Assembly (NCBI GenBank): GCA_031002005.1
Contig: CM061914.1
Coordinates: 192,838,685 to 192,902,684 of the forward strand
Direction: 5' to 3'
Length of the DNA stretch: 64,000 bases
Source of the DNA: Vandiemenella viatica
Taxonomy: Eukaryota; Arthropoda; Insecta; Orthoptera; Morabidae
Shown: positions 1-10,910 of the stretch, piece by piece
Position numbering within the stretch: position 1 is the stretch's first letter
Layout: every line of letters starts with the position of its first letter
The notes under the pieces: model-generated
The model's database searches: none
Told to the model about the DNA's origin: nothing
Seen by the model: the letters and a program-made list of their open reading frames with translations, nothing else
Made by a program: the position numbers and the translations under genes

Positions 1-170
1 GAGGGACTGCACATGGATACCAAAATGCTTCTGCTCCATGCAATACTTCAACCAACATTCAAATACGTTTCAGAAATATTGACTAAGGCTCAAAAAACTG
101 CAAGACTCAAAAACAGGCTGCTGTGCCTTTTTCTGGATGACCTGTTTTCTTCTCTTTCCGTCGTTAAGCC
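1..170 (+). pseudogene. LINE reverse-transcriptase C-terminal fragment
   Basis: The plus strand translates to TKMLLLHAILQPTFKYVSE near the window start. This resembles the segment after the reverse transcriptase in many non-LTR retrotransposons, where a 'lining up on a common template' tract precedes the C-terminal tail. It is cut by the window edge and followed at once by LINE sequence on the opposite strand. Family unknown; call based on one short motif. Confidence 0.4.
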
Positions 171-339
171 CAACTGAGGAATATGAATGAACTTATTTAC
201 CAGATTTGTTTTTCTTCTGTTCCAAAAATCTCTTCATCCTCTCGTTCTTTTCTTCTTGTAATATACTGGTTGTAGGCAAATTGGAGGTTATTGACCATGC
301 TACTAAATAGGCATCTGTCCTGTATGATATCGTCTGTGA

Positions 340-1600
340 TTCAAAATTCCTGGAGATCTTTTTCGATTTCAATTAACCAATTGTTTTTGATTTTCAATGA
401 AACTGCCAGGTTGAGAGTTCTTTTGGTTTGTCTGTTGTTATTCATTCTGATAATATGGCCGCAGAATTTAATTCGTCTTTTCCTGAACGTGTCTGATATT
501 CTTTCCGAATGCTGATATAGTTCAAGTGGTTTCCTTTTCATCCAAATGCCTCCTATACAAAAAAAAGGCGAAAAATTTTACTTAAAATTTTCATTTCTTG
601 TTTTTCAATATCTATAATCAATGACCTGCCCTAAATAATTAAAGTTTCCGATGCGTATAACGCTTCCGGTTTGATTATAGTGTTATAGTGCGTTAACTTG
701 GCATTTAGGGATATTGACTTTTTGTTGTATCTGTTCCATGTGGTTCTATAGGCTTTTTTTAATTTATATATTCTCTCCTAGTTTGCTTCACGATTTAGTC
801 CTGCAGGTTGAATAATTTCTTCTAGATTTCTCCCATTTTCATGGGTTGTCCATCTTGGTACCGTGAAGATCCTTCCATATAGTGGGGTTTTAGCATATGA
901 GGTTTGGAGACCACTTTTAGTTGAAATTTCATGGAGTTTTTCAAGGGCATAGATTGCCTCTTGCCTGTTGTTGGAGAGAATTCCTAGATCATCTGCAAAC
1001 GCCAAACACCGCAAGTGAAGTTTATTTCTGCCAATGGTTATTCCTTTTACTTCTTTCATCCAAGCTTGAATTACTTTGTACAGAACAAGGAGTGATAGTC
1101 CACCTCCTTGTTGAACTCCTGTTCTGATTTGAACTGGTTCAGATACTTCACCTAAGAGCCTAACTTTCAAGATAGTAACCGTTAATGTCTGTTTGATTAA
1201 TTCTCTTGTTCTGTTGTCTATCTTGTATTCTTCTAGGTTATTAAAAAGTGTTTGTCTGTCAATAGAATTATAAGCTTTTTTGAAGTCTTCAAAATATGTG
1301 ATCACAGTTTGTCTGTATTTACAGATTTGTAAGGTGGTTTTGAGATTTGTTCTGCACATGACCTGTCTTTTCTAAATCCTGCCTTATACTTGACGATAAG
1401 ATGATCTATTTGTGTTTCAAGTATCATGAAAAGTGCCTTGGATAGAATTTTGTAGGTAACTGGTAACAAGGAAATTTCTTTATAGTTATTAATGACGGTT
1501 TTATCCCCTTTCTTGTGAAGTGGGTGAATTAGTGTACATTTCCAATGTTCAGGGATGACTGCCTTTACCTACCAAAAAGGAAGGTACGCGCCACACTTAA
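340..1600 (-). pseudogene. non-LTR retrotransposon RT fragment (degenerate)
   Basis: A minus-strand tract of about 193 codons (1359 to 778) carries the RT order expected of a LINE: an FEDFKKAYNSIDR palm-like segment, GVQQGG (RT block 4 analogue), then CLAFADDLGILS, whose FADD is the catalytic aspartate motif. A downstream piece (541-341) has RRIKFCGHIIRM, a C-terminal signature of several insect LINEs. Stops and frame changes separate the pieces and no endonuclease is visible, so the copy is 5'-truncated and dead. The same family seems to recur at 2.1-3.3 kb. Clade not assigned. Confidence 0.75.
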
Positions 1601-1789
1601 TTGGCTGTTTCTAAATGGAAAGATAAAATCAACTTCCTTTTTCTATAAATGTTCAATCTCACACCATTCATTAATTGAAGAAATCGGGGATTAATAGGAG
1701 TATATGCATCCCAGAAAATAACCCAATCTGTCATATTACTGTTTCTATTAGGGTTTTTTTTTTCACTAGCAATTTTCTCCATTCATACC

Positions 1790-2095
1790 AAACCGAAATT
1801 TATAAATGATGTATCGTTTTAAAGATTAAGGCGTCTATTTTGGTCGCATAATATTTTAAGAAAGTAATTTCTCCAAATTCGACCATTAAAGGGCAAAGAT
1901 ATCGACATTTCTAATTTTTATATATATATATATATACCATAAACTATTTATCTCCCTGTATTCCTAACCAAAATAGATACAGTTGCATTTTAAAGATTAA
2001 GATCTCTGCTTTGGTGACATAACATTTAAGAAAGAAATTTTTCAGAATTTAAAGGGAAAAAGTATCAATATTTCTACATAGCGTCTGTCAGGATT
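1790..2095 (+). repeat. two diverged units of the 163-bp satellite
   Basis: Blocks such as 'taaagattaaggcgtct', 'aagaaagtaattt' and 'tttatctccctg' match the tandem array at 12.2-13.5 kb, spaced by roughly one satellite period with a short TA microsatellite between them. This is an isolated, decayed outlier of that array about 10 kb away. Confidence 0.7.
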
Positions 2096-2109
2096 CCAGA
2101 TCCCTCCAA

Positions 2110-3290
2110 GAATTCTTTCCAGCTCAATATGTGTTTACTGTTTGTAAATACTGCCGCTGCCTAATTTTGGTAAAAGATTGCCCACTTGCAAAACATAGGA
2201 TGCTGTGGCCTGCTACTTGAATATTGTTTACACCAGCACAGCTAATCTTCAACAGACTCCTGGGTTCACATACATTCTTCCTCTTTTCCATTTTGGCTTC
2301 TACGGACCACGTGGTTCTTAACTCTGGGGACCTTCCTTTCTTGCCCAATATTCTTTCATCCTTGCACTGTGGTTATCATTTCTTTCTTGGGTCCATTTCG
2401 GCCCATATCCAGGGCGCAGTGTGTTTTGCTGTTAGAGAATCTGATGGTTTAGTCAACGTTCTGTACTTAACCCTGTTGTAGCTGTCTTTGGGATCGGGAT
2501 CTTTTCTGACTAACATCGTCCATTTTGTATTAGTCACTTTTCCTCAAGAGACGGCGTTGAAGATTTTGGAGGTGATTCTATGAATGTCCATCTGAACTAT
2601 GTGACCGTAGGACATTAATCTTCTCTTTCTCATAGCTGTTGTAATGCTCTCCAGTTGTTGGTAAGATCCTTATTATGCTGGAGTCTGTATTTTCCTTCTT
2701 CTTTGACAGGACCCATGATTTTTCTCGAAAGATCTTACGTTCCGTTAGTTCCCGTTTCCTGAGTTGTCCCTTTCTAACCATGTACTGTACTGATGGTCGT
2801 ACTACAGTATTATAGTGTCTGAGTTTGATTTTGAGGGAGAAGTATTTAGATCCATACATATTCTTACAAATGTGGTATGTTCTCACATCTATTCATGGCT
2901 AAGTCCTTGTTGATGTTTGGAGTTATCCATTCTCGAAGACATTTGAAGGCATTAGTCCTTTGTATCATTGCATCCCCCAGTGGGATTAAGTGGGCTGCAT
3001 TTCTGATATTGGTGATTAACTCAGTTTTGTTTATGGAACTCTTTCACCCTACTTCAGCTGCTATGTTGTTGAGGGAGGATAGTTGGTGAATAGCTTCCTC
3101 CACACTAGACGCTAGGAGAATGAGGTCATCCGCGAAGGCCAAACAGTTGACTAGTAGTTTGTCCTTTCTGTAATTGATTCTCAACCCAGAGCCATCTGAT
3201 AGTTCCCATACATTATTTTTGTAATGTTTATTCTTCAGACACTTAGTCAAAGAGATAATGTTTAGCTATGTGGTGCATCTAGAATTTACT
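2110..3290 (-). pseudogene. second LINE fragment, RT to C-terminus
   Basis: On the minus strand 3250-3044 reads LVNCLAFADDLILLASS, the RT catalytic box, with RKDKL upstream. Downstream 2886-2578 reads KNMYGSKYFSLKIKLRHYNT and LRKRELTERKIFREKSWV, the post-RT region of the same kind of element, and 2500-2110 continues with a tail containing WAEMDPRKKW. Reading frames change several times. Similar in arrangement to the copy at 340-1600, so probably the same family. No intact ORF. Confidence 0.7.
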
Positions 3291-5840
3291 TCAGGCATAT
3301 GTCTGGCCTTTGTTAGTGCATCATTACACTCAACCTTAAATTTCTGTAATTATTTTATTTTGTGTGCCATATCACACCTTCAATTTATCCTTTTTATAAC
3401 TAACAACATCTAAATTAGGTTATTTCATATCTCAGTTGCTCTAGTTTCATGTATTGGGTAGTGTTGTCAACTAAAGAGCCAGTAAGCAATAAAAATATGG
3501 AAGGATATGGAAAGTAGCCAATCACTTACTACAGATGAAGGCAAGGCGACCAGACAAACATGAAGATGCAAAAACACATTTTACAATATTTCAGTTCAAA
3601 ACCTTATTCGTGTACATAGTCATGCGTGGGAGTTACTAACATTCCATTTGCAAATGCAACTATGAATCTTTACTTTTTTATAATACCTTTACACATTAAT
3701 AATTTAAATACAATTCCTTGACATTGCATTGTTTAACAACCTAACCATGTGAGAAGAGTCTGAGCATTGTTGTGTTAAGCCAGCTTCTTCGTTTGATTGC
3801 TTTCTCAAAAAATATTTAAAACTATTAGAGCCTTTATATTGTCTCCAGTTAACTTTAATTTTGCTGGTAACATCATTAAAATATATTTAATTATTATCAT
3901 CTCTGAAGTGCAAATGAATAGTCTGAACAGTAAACATAAAAAATTGTGCATTTTTAAAAGCTGTGTTTTATTTTATAATATGTACAAAATGTTAAAGCAA
4001 CTTAGAAATTAACAAAAGAATTCTCCTATCACTGTACAGAATTTAGCTCAAATGTACATAGAATAATAAGAAACTATATACATTTTTACATAATTTGCAA
4101 ATAATTTACTGAAACATTGCATGCACACATTAATTGTGCTAAATGTACAAAATACCTATTTTCTTTACTGTAGGTACCTCTTGATAAAAAATTACTGTGA
4201 ACAATTTTATTTTTGAATAGTTATGCTCATTACCTTTTCATGGCAACAAATTACTGGTACTGTAATATTTAATTCCATGTATATAAAAACCAGAAAAAAT
4301 ATTTATCCCATATGCAGATGGTAAGATAAGAAAGTTTGGTTCTAGACAGACATCAAATTATGAATTGTAATAGATGTAGATTTGTCATGCAAATTTTAAC
4401 AATTTTCTTTATTAGATGTATCTCTGGAATGTATTAGGCCACATAATGGAAATATTATTAGTTTCTTATAAAGCCAAACTTTTGTTCAAATCTTTCAAGA
4501 GATTTATTTTTCCCTATCCTATCTTAATTTCAGTGCCTAGTGTAAGTTTTTTTTCCCCTTTATCCACATTTACATATTTCTGTAACGCAACACAAGAAAT
4601 TTATTTTTACACATTTCATTGGAAAAAGTAACCTCTTGATTTTCAAGCAAAATTTGATGAAATATCATTGCAAAAAGGTTGAAATTTTTACAAAATATCA
4701 TGGCAATAATAGGTTGAAATGTTTTATTCACTAAAGAAAATCACATGTTTTAATGCACTTTGTTAATTCTCATTGAACAGGAAAATAATTTTTGCAGGAT
4801 AAAGGTGACCCATTATTGGAGCATATTTTGTCTTTCTTCATACTTTTACTTTTGCTAAGTAGATTAAAATATGTTAGAAGCACTTTAAAAATAAAATTAA
4901 AAAAATTGTATCCAGTTTACTGAAATAATATGATTCAATAATATGTAGATGTATTTAAATATAGATATCATTAGAGAGAGGTATCAATTATAAATGTAAA
5001 CAAGGATTCAGATAGCTGAAATAGTTCAAGCTTTGGAAGGTCAGAGATATATTCTGCTAATATTTACTGAACTCTCCAGTACTACAGTAATTTTAATTTA
5101 CAGTAAATTAAAATTACAGACACACAGAATTTGTTTAGCTATAGTTGTCTTTCAAGATGTGTTGAAGTGGAGTAATGACTGCAGTGAGTTGTTTTACAGG
5201 AGTGTATTCCAGATTACGAGGAGGCTTTAGTCACCAGGTCTCTTGGAATTGCCTCCGATTATAACTATACCACAAGCACAGGTGTGTCCAAATGGAAAGG
5301 AGACTTTTGCTGAAGCTTTGTGGTATCTAATCGCAGTATGTTAATATGTTTCCTCAGAGCAGCTGCATGTATTTAGTAAATGCTTCACACTTCATTCTTG
5401 GAAAGTTTTTTTATGTGGTCAGGTGCATGATAAGTTCCTCCAGAGCTTCACTGCATGGTACTTCACCACATAACTGAGGCCCAAACAAGCCACCAAAAAC
5501 AAGCACAGAGGCTAGTTTTTGAAAGGGAGGACAACGCCAAATAGTCCCTTTACCAGGTGGAAAACTTCAAAGGGAAGTCCCAAAACATCCTCCGTGCAGG
5601 TGTCTTTTGTATCTTCATCCCTTCAAAAATCACTAACTGCTCAAGGTTGACCTGTGGTGAGGAAGTGCGGACATCGTAGAAAACTGGATCTGTCAGCGAG
5701 CGAGGAGTTTGGGCACTAAAGCCGCCCACTCCCTTCATACGGCTGACATCAGTGCATAAGTGTCAATGGTAACTATGTGTATCTGTAATGTTAAACATGA
5801 ACTGTAATAAAAATATTCTGTAATTAAAATATTTCGCATT
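3290..5840. other. AT-rich stretch without recognisable gene
   Basis: Apart from a foldback-family arm at 3470-3640, I see no supported exon, RNA gene or element boundary here. A minus-strand open stretch at 5738-5550 and its neighbourhood (5400-5750) is less AT-rich and looks like a decayed coding tract, but it shifts frame and matches nothing I recognise. Confidence 0.5.
3470..3640 (+). repeat. foldback/MITE family arm
   Basis: The motifs 'ggaaagtagccaatcactta' and 'cagttcaaaaccttattcgt' recur at 40530-40720 (the second one inverted) and, in part, at 53290-53450. This marks a dispersed non-coding element family with inverted-repeat copies in the window. Confidence 0.5.
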
Positions 5841-5844
5841 CAAA

Positions 5845-6278
5845 CTTAATCGCAATGGAGCGCATGCTCTGGTGGCAATTTCTCCACTCACCCATTTACC
5901 ACTTTATTATTGTTTTATTTACATTATCTAAAATACTTTGAGTGTAAAATTCCCCAACCTTAAATGTTTGTACTTTATCAATTTTAATTTTAAATTCTTT
6001 CAGCGTTTTTGGTAAATTATTTATTACTTCCGTTGGTAGTTTATTTCTATCCCTGACTCTCTTACCTGAAAAAGAAAATTTTATCCCTCCCGTATGCGCG
6101 AAATTGAGTGTCACCTTGTTGTCATGATCATATTTTCCCTTCTATGCACTACCAGCACTACTACTAATTCTTAAGCCAATGTATTTTCCAGTCTCATTAC
6201 CAACATACCCTTATACACTCCTACCTCCCTCTTCCATCTTCCACTGAATCCCAATCCAGCTCCTTTATCATATCAGTT
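5845..6278 (-). pseudogene. LINE-A 3' end copy (CR1/L2-like)
   Basis: The minus strand encodes a degenerate version of the C-terminal motif shared by all LINE-A copies here: GKRVRDRNKLPTEVINNLPK then LKEFKIKI. The copy ends in the family's 3' untranslated sequence 'ccagagcatgcgctccattgcgatta'-like, followed by T/A-rich tail. LINE-A is the most abundant retroelement in the window; this copy is 5'-truncated. Confidence 0.8.
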
Positions 6279-6281
6279 TAC

Positions 6282-6535
6282 AGGTCTGGCGGCTTGGTTC
6301 AGGCATCTGACAGGAGATCCAAACGTCACCGGTTCGAATCCTGCTCTCAAATGGGATTTTCAAAAGGTTAACCTAATGTTCACCTCTGGCACAGCATTCT
6401 GCATAATGCGAAGTACGCCAGAACACTTACGTGGTCCAGATTCCACATTAAACTGCAGATTCCCTGTACCCAGTAGGATTGATGGATTAGATTGAGGTAG
6501 CTACAAAAGGGGAGGATTATGCTGCCAGTAAAAGG
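6282..6535 (+). repeat. tRNA-derived SINE (family SINE-2)
   Basis: A tRNA-like head ('tctggcggcttggttcaggc' with B-box ggttcgaatcc) is followed by the family body 'gtccagattccacattaaac'. Other copies of this family are at 23757-24025, 39905-40085 and 55925-56125. Confidence 0.7.
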
Positions 6536-6861
6536 TCATTGTAATCACTAGAATCTATACTTTATCACATCAGTTACTACTCTTTACAAATAACTGTAGT
6601 ATGCTTCACATTTGAGCACACCTTAAACATGATTTCCGATCACCTATCGTGCAAGTTTTGATAGGTGATCCTTCACTATTCTTGTCACTTCCTATCAGAA
6701 AGCATGTAACTATATGAATACATGTTCCATGTTGTGGAAGGAGGAATCTTATCTTGGCGTGATGAAGCCTCTCTTTGATTTGTTGGAAATGTTTCCTTCT
6801 GGTCCAACAATTAAACCCCAAATCTAGTGATTCGTTCGCATGACATGATCCTGTGTGTCCC

Positions 6862-7176
6862 TCAGGGTAGGTACCCGAGAGAGTCCTCGAGGCTGCTGGC
6901 CATGTACTTGGAGGCTGATTTGGAGTCCCTCGGGGAGAGGTAGTAGTCCGGAGGTTCCAGCGTGTTGTAGAACACCTCGTCTGTAGAAGGTCTGGAGAAC
7001 AGCGCCGCGATCTCTGCGGACTTCTTGACAGAGAGCGCCTCCGAGCCGGCGCGGGCCCCCGGCTTGGGGGCGGCTCGGCCCTTGTGGTGGGAGTCACCGG
7101 AGGAGCTGGCGCGGCAGGAGGCGGGCCCCACGTACAGCAGCCTCCCGCGGGGGTCCCGCGCAGACACCACCAGCAC
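6862..7176 (-). CDS. unknown gene, last exon
   Basis: Begins after acceptor 'gtgttccag' and reads VLVVSARDPRGRLLYVGPAS, then a Lys/Ala/Ser linker, FSRPSTDEVFYNTLEPPDYY, and stops at TGA (6862-6864). The open frame extends upstream of the acceptor to a Met at 7236, but that part is intron sequence, so the Met is not the start. Confidence 0.65.
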   Translation of the reverse strand: MLVVSARDPRGRLLYVGPASCRASSSGDSHHKGRAAPKPGARAGSEALSVKKSAEIAALFSRPSTDEVFYNTLEPPDYYLSPRDSKSASKYMASSLEDSLGYLP

Positions 7177-10100
7177 CTGGAACACCAGGAGATGCTCAAA
7201 AACCACGTGCGATTCACACAGTACCGGATTAGACAAGTAGCAAGAGTTAGCAAATGCTACCGGCCCCCGCTCCTTCTGGGTGTCATACCTAGTGTTGCAA
7301 ATTGAAAAAAAAAATCAACATTGTGGAAAAAAACTTAGGCCAATGCTTTTTTTTCTAAATTTGTTGTTTTTTTTTCCCTCAGAAAACAATATATTTGATA
7401 AATTGTAGTTTTATTTACGGAACTTACATTTTACATGTGTGTTTTAAATCTTACTGAACCATATAATGTCTTACATAATGATTCATTAATGTATCTATAT
7501 GTGTAACATAATTTTATTCATCCTCTATGTCAGTACAACATTCACTAGTATCATCACTACCAACACTAGTTTGATCGGTGTCGGAATTTTCTGTTTCTTC
7601 TTCTTTCTCCTCAAGATTTTTTTTTTAGCTCTACCTAGAGTTGCAAATTGAAAAAAAATTCAGCATTGTGAAAAAAAAAAACTTGGCCCATCGTTTTTTT
7701 CTAAATTTGATTTTTCTTTCTTTCACAAAACAATATACCTATTTGATAAATTGTAGTTTTATTTACGGAGCTTACATTTTACAAGTGTGTGTTAAAACTT
7801 ACTGAATCATATAATGTCTTACATAATAATTCATTACTGTATCTATAAAGGTAACATAACTTTATTCATCCTCTATGTCAGTACCACATTCACTAGTATC
7901 AGCACTACCAACACTAGTTCGGTCGGTGTCGGAATTTTCTGTTTCTTCTTCTGTCTCCTCTAGATTCAGTCACAAGGGTGTGGGAAGATTTTCTTTTTTA
8001 GGTAAGGGCAGGGCCGGCATTAAGGGGGGGTAAGCGGCTCAAATGTACCCGGGCCCGCCAGCTGATGGGGGGCCCCGATCACCGGCTGTAGGGGCCCCCA
8101 GGCCAGAAACGAAGAATCTGCACAAAAAAGAGAGAGAGAAAAAATGTCGCCCATCTTACCCCGGGCCCGAAATTCCTAGCGCCGGCCCTGGGTAAGGGTG
8201 TCAGGGATTGGAATGAGTTACCAACGGGAATGATGAATAACTTACCGAAAACATTAAAAGAATTTAAAGTTAAAATTTGTAGAGGGCAAATGTAGGTGGG
8301 TGGAAGAAAGGTGGAAGTTGGGTGTGTAGGGAAATTGCCACCGGAGCCTGTGCTCCATTGCAATTAAATTAAATTAAATAACTTTAGAAATAGTTACATT
8401 TTATTTTACTAGTTGTTCTTGTATTGTACGCAAAAGATTTTGAGATTGCAATTTTAAATTGTGAGCAAAGTACACACTGTGCAAAAAAACTGCGCCGATA
8501 ATTCTGCATAACGGTCTTTTGAGTTTGAATTTAAATCTATTATCATACAAAATTTTTTTCAATCTTTGGTTTACGCCAACGGTTGCAAGCAAACAATTCA
8601 TAATTACTGACAATTTAATGACTCAGTATCACTGTACGCTGAGAGTTTAACAAGTATACGAATATAAGTAAAGCACAATAAGTAATAAAAAGAGGTAAAA
8701 ATCCGTAGATAAATTTAAAATTCCTAATTTTTTTAAAAGATCCGTAGGTCTACAGATAAATTCATAGGCGTGGCAGCACTAGTTCAAATAGTGAGTATCA
8801 ACCCAAAAAACGGAGAACGGGGATTCCTTCTCGCGCATCGTAGCCTCTTCGGGATGTCCCCGTATTCGTTAAAACTTCAGTCAATATTGCCAATATTTTC
8901 ATAATTTTCTTTTTAGCTGAACCAGAAAAATATAGTAGATTTAAAAATTAAGAAAAGTACTTAGTATAAACTCTAAAACAGTCATATTAAACGATAAATG
9001 CCTTACAAATTTGAGATTTAGTAGTTATGAAAAAAAGTGTCCCAGAAAAAAGTGTTTTTTTTTTAATAGTTTTTTTATTTTTTTAAGTTAGAAAAAACCG
9101 TTTTTTATTTTTTTTATTTTTACAACACTAGCTCTACCACTGCCCAGGAAGACAAAAACCAAGAGCTGCCCCTTCTTCACATTTGCTACGGGCCCCGCGC
9201 TGTTTTAATCCGGCTCTGGATACACATGTCTGCAGGATCAAAAGTCAGTGGGAATTTAGAATCCATCGCGTTATCGCAGCTGGAAGAAAGACACTGCTGC
9301 GACATATCCGTTAACAAAACATATTTTTCTTTATCTCCATGAGATAATAACGTTGGACTATCCTTTTCTGTATTTAAGCAAAGATTCTGTATATTTCCTA
9401 AATGTTTCACACTGCTACTTTTAAATCATGATTCTTATAAATAAAGAATTTTTAAAAGGTATAAAGGAAAACGTTAGGGTAGGAAATGCGGTATCAAAAG
9501 AAGTAGAAGTAAAAATGGGAGTGTCATAGGGTAACATAGATACTGGGTCCGTTGCTATTTATTATTCTAATGAATGATTATGTTAATGGCCTACTATCAG
9601 AAATTACGTTGTTTGCAGATAACATAGTACTATATGTACTGGTGAGCCAAAACATTATAATCACCTGGTTATTCGTGTGTTGATCTATCTTTGGAGTGCA
9701 ACACAGCAGTGATTCGGCGTGGCATGGATTCGAAAAATCCTTGTTAGGTTTCCGGTGTTGTCTGTCACCAGATGTCTACGCACAGGCCACGCAATTCCAT
9801 TAAATTAATGGCCGGTGGTTTATGGGCGCGGACCCTGGGAACGAGCATCTTGGAAACGGCGAGTCTGGTCGGCTGTTTGCGTGCTGCTGTAGTGAGCACC
9901 TATGCAGAGTGTTTGAAGGATGGTGAAACCACGACTGGGCGACAAGGTGGTGGACGTCCACGCCTCATCACAGAACGTGGAGGTTGGAGGCTTGCCCGCT
10001 CTGTACAGCGGGATAGGTGGCGATCTGTGGCAGATCTGACTGCAGAGCACAATGCTGGTGCAGGCACAAATGTTTTGGAGCACACTCTGCTGTCAGATTT

Positions 10101-10817
10101 GCCACAGATCGCCGCCTATCCTGCTCTACAGAGCGGGCAAGCCTCCGACCTCCACGTTCTGTGATGAGGCGTGGACGTCCACCACATTGTCGCCTACTCA
10201 TAGTTTCACCGTCCTTCAACCACTCTGCATAGTTGCTCACTACAGTAGCACGCGAACAGCCATCCAGCCTCACCACTCACACAAACCACGGGCCCGTAAT
10301 TTAAGGGAAATGTGTGACCTCTGCGTAGACATCTGGTGGCAGACAACTCCGGAAACCTAACAAGGACTTTTCGTATCCATGCCACGCCGAATCGCAGCCG
10401 TATTGCACTCCAAAGATGGACCAACACACGAATAAGCATGGTTCAGCTGATCAGTGTATACTACCTCTCACGTTGACGAGCAGGGTTCCTAACCACGTCA
10501 CTGTCCTTATTAATGTTTGACAAAGGTGAAAATGGAAAACAAGGTCCGTGAGATGAGTGCTAGAGTTGTATTGTATTGTAGAGTGTGTGGTTTGTGACCT
10601 TGCGGTCGTCGCCGGCGCTGGAGCGGCTGCGGGCGGCGGTGAAGAGCTCGTAGTCGAGGGCGAGGTCTGAGGCGCTGAGCTCGCTGGGGAGTCTGTAGCG
10701 GGGCCGCGCCGCCTCCCCGTACACGTCCATCCTCTTGGGCGCCGCCGCCTGCGCGCCGCACCGCGTCCGCCGCTCGTTGCGCCGCCACGCGGTCCCCGGC
10801 GACTCCAGCCGCGACGC
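6862..10817 (-). CDS. unknown GC-rich gene, two terminal exons
   Basis: Two minus-strand exons, 10599-10817 and 6862-7176, join in phase 0 and end at a TGA. Product over this part is 177 residues: Arg-rich start, a PKRMDVYGEAARPRYRLPSE block, LALDYELF, then VLVVSARDPRGRLLYVGP, a Ser/Lys/Ala-rich linker, and a Tyr-rich tail ending EDSLGYLP. I do not recognise a family; it is hydrophilic with no membrane segment, so it could be the cytoplasmic or disordered tail of a larger protein. Support is the matched consensus splice sites, open frame, and coding GC near 70 percent against an AT-rich background. The intron has since been filled by transposons. Upstream exons were not found. Confidence 0.65.
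7290..7626. mobile_element. partial hAT-like element, outer copy
   Basis: Starts with TIR-like 'tagtgttgcaaattg' and duplicates, with about 85-90 percent visual identity, the left 335 bases of the element beginning at 7636. On the minus strand both carry the acidic protein tail rich in Glu, Ser, Thr and Asp, ending GTDIEDE in the inner copy. It is probably an older copy into which the inner one inserted. Confidence 0.6.
7965..8391 (+). pseudogene. LINE-A 3' end, split by a MITE
   Basis: The LINE-A 3' end reads 'cacaagggtgtgggaagatt' up to 'ggtaaggg', is interrupted at 8009-8190, and resumes 'ggtaagggtgtcagggattg' through to GTGCTCCATTGCAATTAAAT and a (TTAAA)-type tail at about 8391. The interrupted peptide is the family motif GKGVxDWNELPTGMMNNLPK. 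The clean split proves the order of insertion. Confidence 0.85.
8009..8190. mobile_element. hAT-type MITE, 182 bp, perfect TSD
   Basis: Termini are CAGGGCCGGC and GCCGGCCCTG. The flanks are GGTAAGGG at 8001-8008 and again at 8191-8198, an exact 8-bp duplication. No coding capacity. Inserted into the LINE-A copy, itself inside a hAT-like element. Confidence 0.9.
9440..9636 (+). pseudogene. LINE RT fragment
   Basis: The plus strand encodes, across frame changes, VRVGNAVSKEVEVKMGVSQG, a GVPQG-type block, then LFADNIVLY, a mutated FADD box. The RT is cut off at the left end of the Tc1-derived palindrome at about 9637, consistent with that element having inserted into or beside it. Confidence 0.65.
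9637..10460. mobile_element. palindromic Tc1-like element
   Basis: Both halves are copies of the same Tc1-family 5' end in head-on orientation. Each starts CTGRTSAGC-like, runs through 'ttcgtgtgttg' and 'gattcggcgtggcatgga', and contains the Tc1 N-terminal helix-turn-helix coding tract (GRPRLITERGG then LARSVEQDRRRSVANLTAE on the minus strand; the mirror copy on the plus strand). The centre is near 10060. The catalytic domain is absent, so any mobility would depend on a transposase in trans. Confidence 0.75.
10599..10817 (-). CDS. unknown gene, penultimate exon
   Basis: Seventy-three codons bounded by acceptor 'ttgtgcag' (10818-10825 side) and donor GTCACA just below 10599. Very GC-rich, Ala and Arg heavy, with the readable core RMDVYGEAARPRYRLPSE and a final AGDDRK. 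Both the start and end are phase 0. Confidence 0.65.
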
Positions 10818-10910
10818 CTGCACAACCACACAACAACCACATCCGCTTCATTCTCACTCTACACCGGGGAACACTGGAGGGAATGCAAACTGTTACGCCC
10901 ACATCATATA

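Larger units (their letters stand above)
7636..9130 (-). mobile_element. hAT-like DNA transposon with 8-bp TSD
   Basis: Ends are TAGAGTTGCAAA on the left and, reverse-complemented, TAGTGTTGTAAA on the right. Both sides are flanked by GCTCTACC (7628-7635 and 9131-9138), a perfect 8-bp target duplication, as in hAT elements. The minus strand holds broken coding tracts: a 70-codon piece (8613-8401) and an acidic C-terminal tail near 7960-7870. A LINE-A copy and a MITE sit inside it. The element is inactive. Confidence 0.7.

Noticed and set aside
9772..10360. Several overlapping 60-130 codon ORFs on both strands
   Set aside because: They are mirror-image readings of the palindromic Tc1 element; only the HTH tract is ancestral coding sequence.
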